DNA of 16,519 nucleotides from NCBI GenBank assembly GCA_900618425.1, contig UZAN01047194.1:2104-18622 (forward strand), given 5' to 3'. This document shows positions 16,496 to 16,519 of the stretch, one piece after another. Source of the stretch: Echinostoma caproni. Its lineage: Eukaryota > Platyhelminthes > Trematoda > Plagiorchiida > Echinostomatidae. Under the pieces are notes generated by a model, which made no database searches, had not been told where the DNA came from, and worked only from the letters and a program-made list of their open reading frames with translations. Positions within the stretch are counted from its first letter, which is position 1, and every line of letters starts with the position of its first letter. Both the position numbers and the translations under genes were made by a program.

Positions 16496-16519
16496 CGAGA
16501 TGTAGTTTTCCCAGTCTAA

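Noticed and set aside
1..16519. tRNA, rRNA, CRISPR array or bacterial operon structure
   Set aside because: No cloverleaf with conserved A/B boxes, no ribosomal RNA-like conserved stretch and no regularly spaced repeats were noticed. The intron-bearing structure is eukaryotic.

Overview
The window looks like nuclear DNA from a flatworm, most likely a digenean trematode. It is AT-rich and intron-bearing, and most recognisable coding sequence is decayed transposable element. Many introns inferred from reading-frame continuity are only 33-48 bp, a size range common in flatworm genes. The taxon is inferred from this combination, not from a diagnostic gene.

Layout. Positions 1-670 hold no gene but contain a nested inverted repeat. 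From 676 to 3389, + strand, three exons of a host-like ankyrin-repeat gene join in frame across a 42-bp and a 2192-bp intron; both gene ends lie outside what can be seen. The large intron carries a GC-rich 85-bp hairpin, an (AT)n tract and a candidate small two-exon gene on the opposite strand (1958-2381). Positions 3878-4147 (-) are a coding-like relic with internal stops. Positions 4279-5739 (+) are a decayed Penelope-like retroelement with reverse transcriptase followed by a GIY-YIG endonuclease. Positions 6307-8242 (+) are a fragmented CR1/Jockey-type LINE with endonuclease, RT and C-terminal pieces, interrupted by unrelated sequence.

The main object is 9315-14063, a CACTA-like (Tnp2/SmTRC1-like) DNA transposon about 4.75 kb long. 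It has 12-bp terminal inverted repeats (11/12 match), subterminal repeats shared by both ends, and two co-oriented minus-strand genes. The first (13349-11385) is a broken transposase. The second (11212-9687) is a roughly nine-exon gene for a DUF4806-type protein. Each gene is followed by its own AATAAA signal, and they are packed nearly end to end. By inference the second protein is an accessory factor travelling with the transposase. Both genes carry stop codons and frameshifts, so this copy is dead, but it shows the element's architecture.

Positions 14064-16519 contain microsatellites and small palindromes, one well-formed orphan exon on the minus strand (15551-15672), and two open frames of unknown meaning near the right edge. 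No rRNA, tRNA, CRISPR or bacterial-type features were seen.
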